NCBI GenBank assembly: GCA_023231475.1
Contig: JALJEE010003072.1
Span: 1 to 64,000, forward strand
Reading direction: 5' to 3'
DNA length: 64,000 nucleotides
DNA from: Seison nebaliae
Lineage: Eukaryota; Rotifera; Pararotatoria; Seisonacea; Seisonidae
The notes beneath the pieces were generated by a model. It saw nothing but the letters and a program-made list of their open reading frames with translations. It was not told the origin of the DNA and did no database searches. Positions 61,401-64,000 of this stretch are shown here, piece after piece. Position numbers and translations under genes: made by a program. Position 1 is the first letter of the stretch; every line of letters begins with the position of its first letter.

Positions 61401-62299
61401 CCGTTCAATTGATATCTGTCGGTCTAATGCAACAATCCGTCACCATCAAAAATGAAATAATGTTATCAAATGAAAATGTAGATGTAGCAATGAGAATAAA
61501 ATCGAATGTGGAGAATTATGAAAGATATTTTTTTACAGATTCAAATCGTCATACGATTATGCGTCGTCGTTTTATGAAGAAATTACCATTACAAGGAAAC
61601 GTTTATCCGATGCCATCATCGATTTTCTTGGAAGATAATGAGAGACGACTCACTGTCACTTCAACTCAACCTCTTGGAACTACTAGTCCAGATGTTGGAG
61701 TAATCGAAATATTTTTGGATCGTCGATCAATTTATGATGATAATCGAGGAATGGGACAAGGTGTGACGGATAACGTTAGAACCGAATCCATATTCAATTT
61801 AGTTTTAGAGAAACGTAACTTATTCCAAGAAAAGAATCATCTCAACTCTGCCAATACTTTATTATCGACACTCATTCAATTATCATCATCAAATCCATTT
61901 TTCTTATTTGAAATGAAAAAATCGATGACTGAAATGAAATCGGATTTATTTCCTTGTTCTATCAACGTCGAAGGTAAAAGACGATTATTTAACAACGATT
62001 ACTTAATTGTATTCCATCACATATTAACTGATGAGAAAGCGTTTAAAGAACCGATTCCTGATGACATTTGCATTCCATCAAATAACCACAAAACGGTTTT
62101 CAATTAATTTAAATATTTTAATTTCACAATTTCTTTCTTCTAATAGATATTCGTTCCAATGAAGAGATATATGAAAAGTAAACATTTCAAATCATATTTC
62201 TTAAGCGATTTGACAGGTCAACGAATCATCGAGAAAGAAATTGTCGACGATTCTTTCTCAATGTTTCCCGGAGAAATTAGTTCGGTAATTTATCGTTGA
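58417..62299 (+). CDS. aman-2: Golgi alpha-mannosidase II (12 exons, 1083 aa)
   Basis: Exons: 58417-58542, 58650-58884, 58931-59070, 59139-59304, 59364-59540, 59591-59780, 59828-60020, 60063-60424, 60475-60642, 60696-60894, 60953-62095, 62147-62299 (3252 nt, all phases agree). This GH38 enzyme trims two mannoses from GlcNAcMan5GlcNAc2 in N-glycan processing. Seen: type II anchor (residues ~14-32), PHSHNDPGW (zinc ligands His117, Asp119), [10 protein letters not shown] (nucleophile Asp233), GDDFR (acid/base region), [20 protein letters not shown] and HHDGITGTS (zinc ligand His512). The length is close to animal orthologues (~1145). All catalytic residues are kept, so it is predicted active. 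Every one of its 11 introns starts GTT and most are 42-107 bp. It is tail to tail with the BTB gene. Confidence 0.95.
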
Positions 62300-62497
62300 A
62301 CATTTTACTAATAACTCATTTTGGTGTACTTTCCTTCTTATTCTTTGTTATTGTTTATCCAATATTTAAATTCACTCATTATTTATCTTTCCATTTCCTC
62401 AATTAAAACTGGTATTAAACAGGAATTATATCAAATAAGAGAAAAAGTGAAATAGAAAAAAAAAGTGGCGAAAAATAAATTGTTAAATAAAAGAAAT
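62300..62497. other. Convergent 3' flank with a lone GTGGCGAA motif
   Basis: 198 bp between two convergent stops. AAAAGTGGCGAAAA at 62462-62475 repeats the motif of the 52.8-53.05 kb array, immediately before AATAAA. Confidence 0.5.
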
Positions 62498-63982
62498 TTA
62501 AAATATCGATTGAATTAATAGGATTAAGATATTTCGAGGAAGTTTTGTGAATTGTTCACGTTCATTCTTCAAACAATATCGAAGACAATCCACATGTCCG
62601 ACGAGATTCACTAGAATTTTATCTAGAGATACTTCGTTGAAATAGGCATATTGTTTCATATCTAAGATCTCGTGAATGATATCGACAACTTTAAATTTGC
62701 CTTTTGGATATGTGAGAAATTCTAAATAAAATAATTGGACGGTGTGAACGGCACATTCTTCGATGAGAAATTCCTTCGCCGTTTTCCAAATATCCAGTAG
62801 GAGATTGATGTTAGTTTCGTTCATGACGGTTTTTGGTCGTGCTTTTCTCGATTGACACGAAAGAGGAATGTTGACCACTGAAGTTGATATATCGTTATTG
62901 ATTTCGAAGGAGAATTGGAATGTGTAGCAGAAATAAATGATGTTGAGAATGACGTCATGTGGATATTGTAAATATATAATGGTCATTTTATCATTTTCTT
63001 CTTTTTTATTTGAATATTTGATGATGGATTGAAAATATCGAGATTGATTCCACAAAATATGAGAATGAGCATATACGGAGAAATCTTCATTTTGCTCATT
63101 TTTCATAATGAATTGGAGATCGGGACGGAAAATATCTTTAGTCATTTCAGCAATCTCAAAATCCATCAAATTCAATTGATTTCGATATTTCTCCCATTCT
63201 TCCTCACTCATCGTTTCATTACCAAATCGTTGGGCATAAATGAATAAGGGTAATCTCTCCATTTGATTGAAAGCTTGAAGGAGGAAAGCATTTCTCGTCC
63301 AAAGCGGCAAATTACTTAACGACTTATTCTCTATCGAGTTGACTGGAAAGAAAGTTGGAGCAAACGTGTTCATCGCAGCTAAATGTATGCCAGCTAATGT
63401 ATACATGTTAATACTCTTATCAATTAGTAATCGGATAGCACAACACTTGAAAGCAACTCGACGAATATTCGGACGATTTATCATTCCCAACTTTGAAAAA
63501 AAAAGAGAAAAAGAATATTAAAAAATCAAATTTTTCAAATTCAAAAATTGAAATTTAACGGAATGTCTATTTTCGTGGGAGGTACTTGGAGGTTGTGTGG
63601 CTGATCTGATTCGTCGACGATAAATTGAAATAAATTGATATTTTTTATCATTTTTTCGATCTTTTGTCGGATCGATGACCGTCAACAAATCTTCGTCGAA
63701 ATCCAATCGAGCATCAATTCCAATCAGTCCGGCCGATCCGAATGTTTCATAAAAATCGAAATGATGGACATAAACATAACTAGGGAACGAGACGTAGAGA
63801 GTTCCGATCTCTCCATTTTTTACGGGAAGTGAAGCACCATTTTCTGATGAGGATGCAGGAAAATCTTTCGGCTTCCCTGTCACAAGTTTCACATCTCGAC
63901 GAATTAATTCGTTTCCTGTACATCCCGTCGCCCAAAAATATTTCAAATCAGATTGATCGATGTTCTTATTCCAACAGAATCC
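62498..63982 (-). CDS. FBXL4-like discoidin plus BTB/POZ protein, partial
   Basis: Exons: 63982-63560 and 63490-62498 (1416 nt, phase 0); the 5' part lies beyond the right edge, as 63982 follows a TTACAG acceptor. The first exon has SENGASLPVKNGEIGTLYVS then VHHFDFYETFGSAGL, resembling the beta-sandwich N-terminal domain of FBXL4. The second exon has a BTB fold: DLQFIMKNEQNEDFSVYAHS, then HILWNQSRYFQSI, then the post-BTB helix EFLIEECAVHTVQLFYLEFL. BTB proteins commonly recruit Cullin-3; that role here is inference. No Kelch repeats or LRRs are present, and the protein ends ~90 residues after the BTB helices. The intron is 69 bp with donor GTTAAA. Confidence 0.65.
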
Positions 63983-64000
63983 CTGTAACAATAAAAGTTA

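Overview
The window is 64 kb of AT-rich animal DNA with spliced genes. It is most likely from a nematode. I infer this from the short introns (mostly 42-75 bp), a phosphoethanolamine-methyltransferase-like gene, a KR-processed neuropeptide precursor, small Ly6/uPAR-type secreted proteins and a FLYWCH/MULE transposon relic. No species can be named. There is nothing bacterial, no CRISPR array and no operon. I rebuilt exon models by hand. For most multi-exon genes the splice phases agree and the summed coding length divides by three, which is good internal support.

Left part (1-21.4 kb), minus strand: the N-terminus of an alpha-kleisin runs off the left edge with a Glu-Gln hexanucleotide repeat (1-1008). 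It is followed by a single-exon TAF1B/Rrn7-like Pol I factor (2144-4486). A GC-richer patch with a degenerate repeat and an interlocked pair of 22-bp inverted repeats lies at 5.1-6.1 kb. A ten-exon, 2534-residue multi-PDZ scaffold, most like MAGI, then spans 6298-21378.

Middle (21.4-36 kb): a long gene-poor stretch holds tRNA-Gln(TTG) at 26.5 kb. It is followed by an ARL6IP1-like ER-shaping protein (plus), a small amidated-neuropeptide precursor (plus), a coiled-coil protein of unknown role (minus) and a multi-pass membrane orphan (plus).

36.5-49.3 kb, minus strand: the C-terminal half of an abLIM/UNC-115/dematin-type actin-binding protein ends in a villin headpiece. A long intron-like region upstream carries only isolated candidate exons and a duplicated 100-bp segment. 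Two tandem Ly6/uPAR paralogues, each with a GPI-signal-like last exon, follow.

49.3-53.1 kb: an accessory island. It holds a tRNA-like relic, a block of broken same-strand ORFs that look virus- or element-derived, a decayed FLYWCH/MULE transposase, and an array of the motif GGTGGCGAA.

54-64 kb: a compact gene block. A MAM-domain membrane protein (plus) meets a PMT-like methyltransferase (minus) tail to tail with 6 bp between stop codons. The methyltransferase is head to head, 65 bp apart, with a type I membrane orphan (plus). A complete Golgi alpha-mannosidase II (plus) follows, tail to tail with a partial FBXL4-like/BTB gene (minus) that runs off the right edge.

The most striking global signal is at the 5' splice sites. 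In 41 of 49 modelled introns the donor begins GTT, and only four begin GTA.
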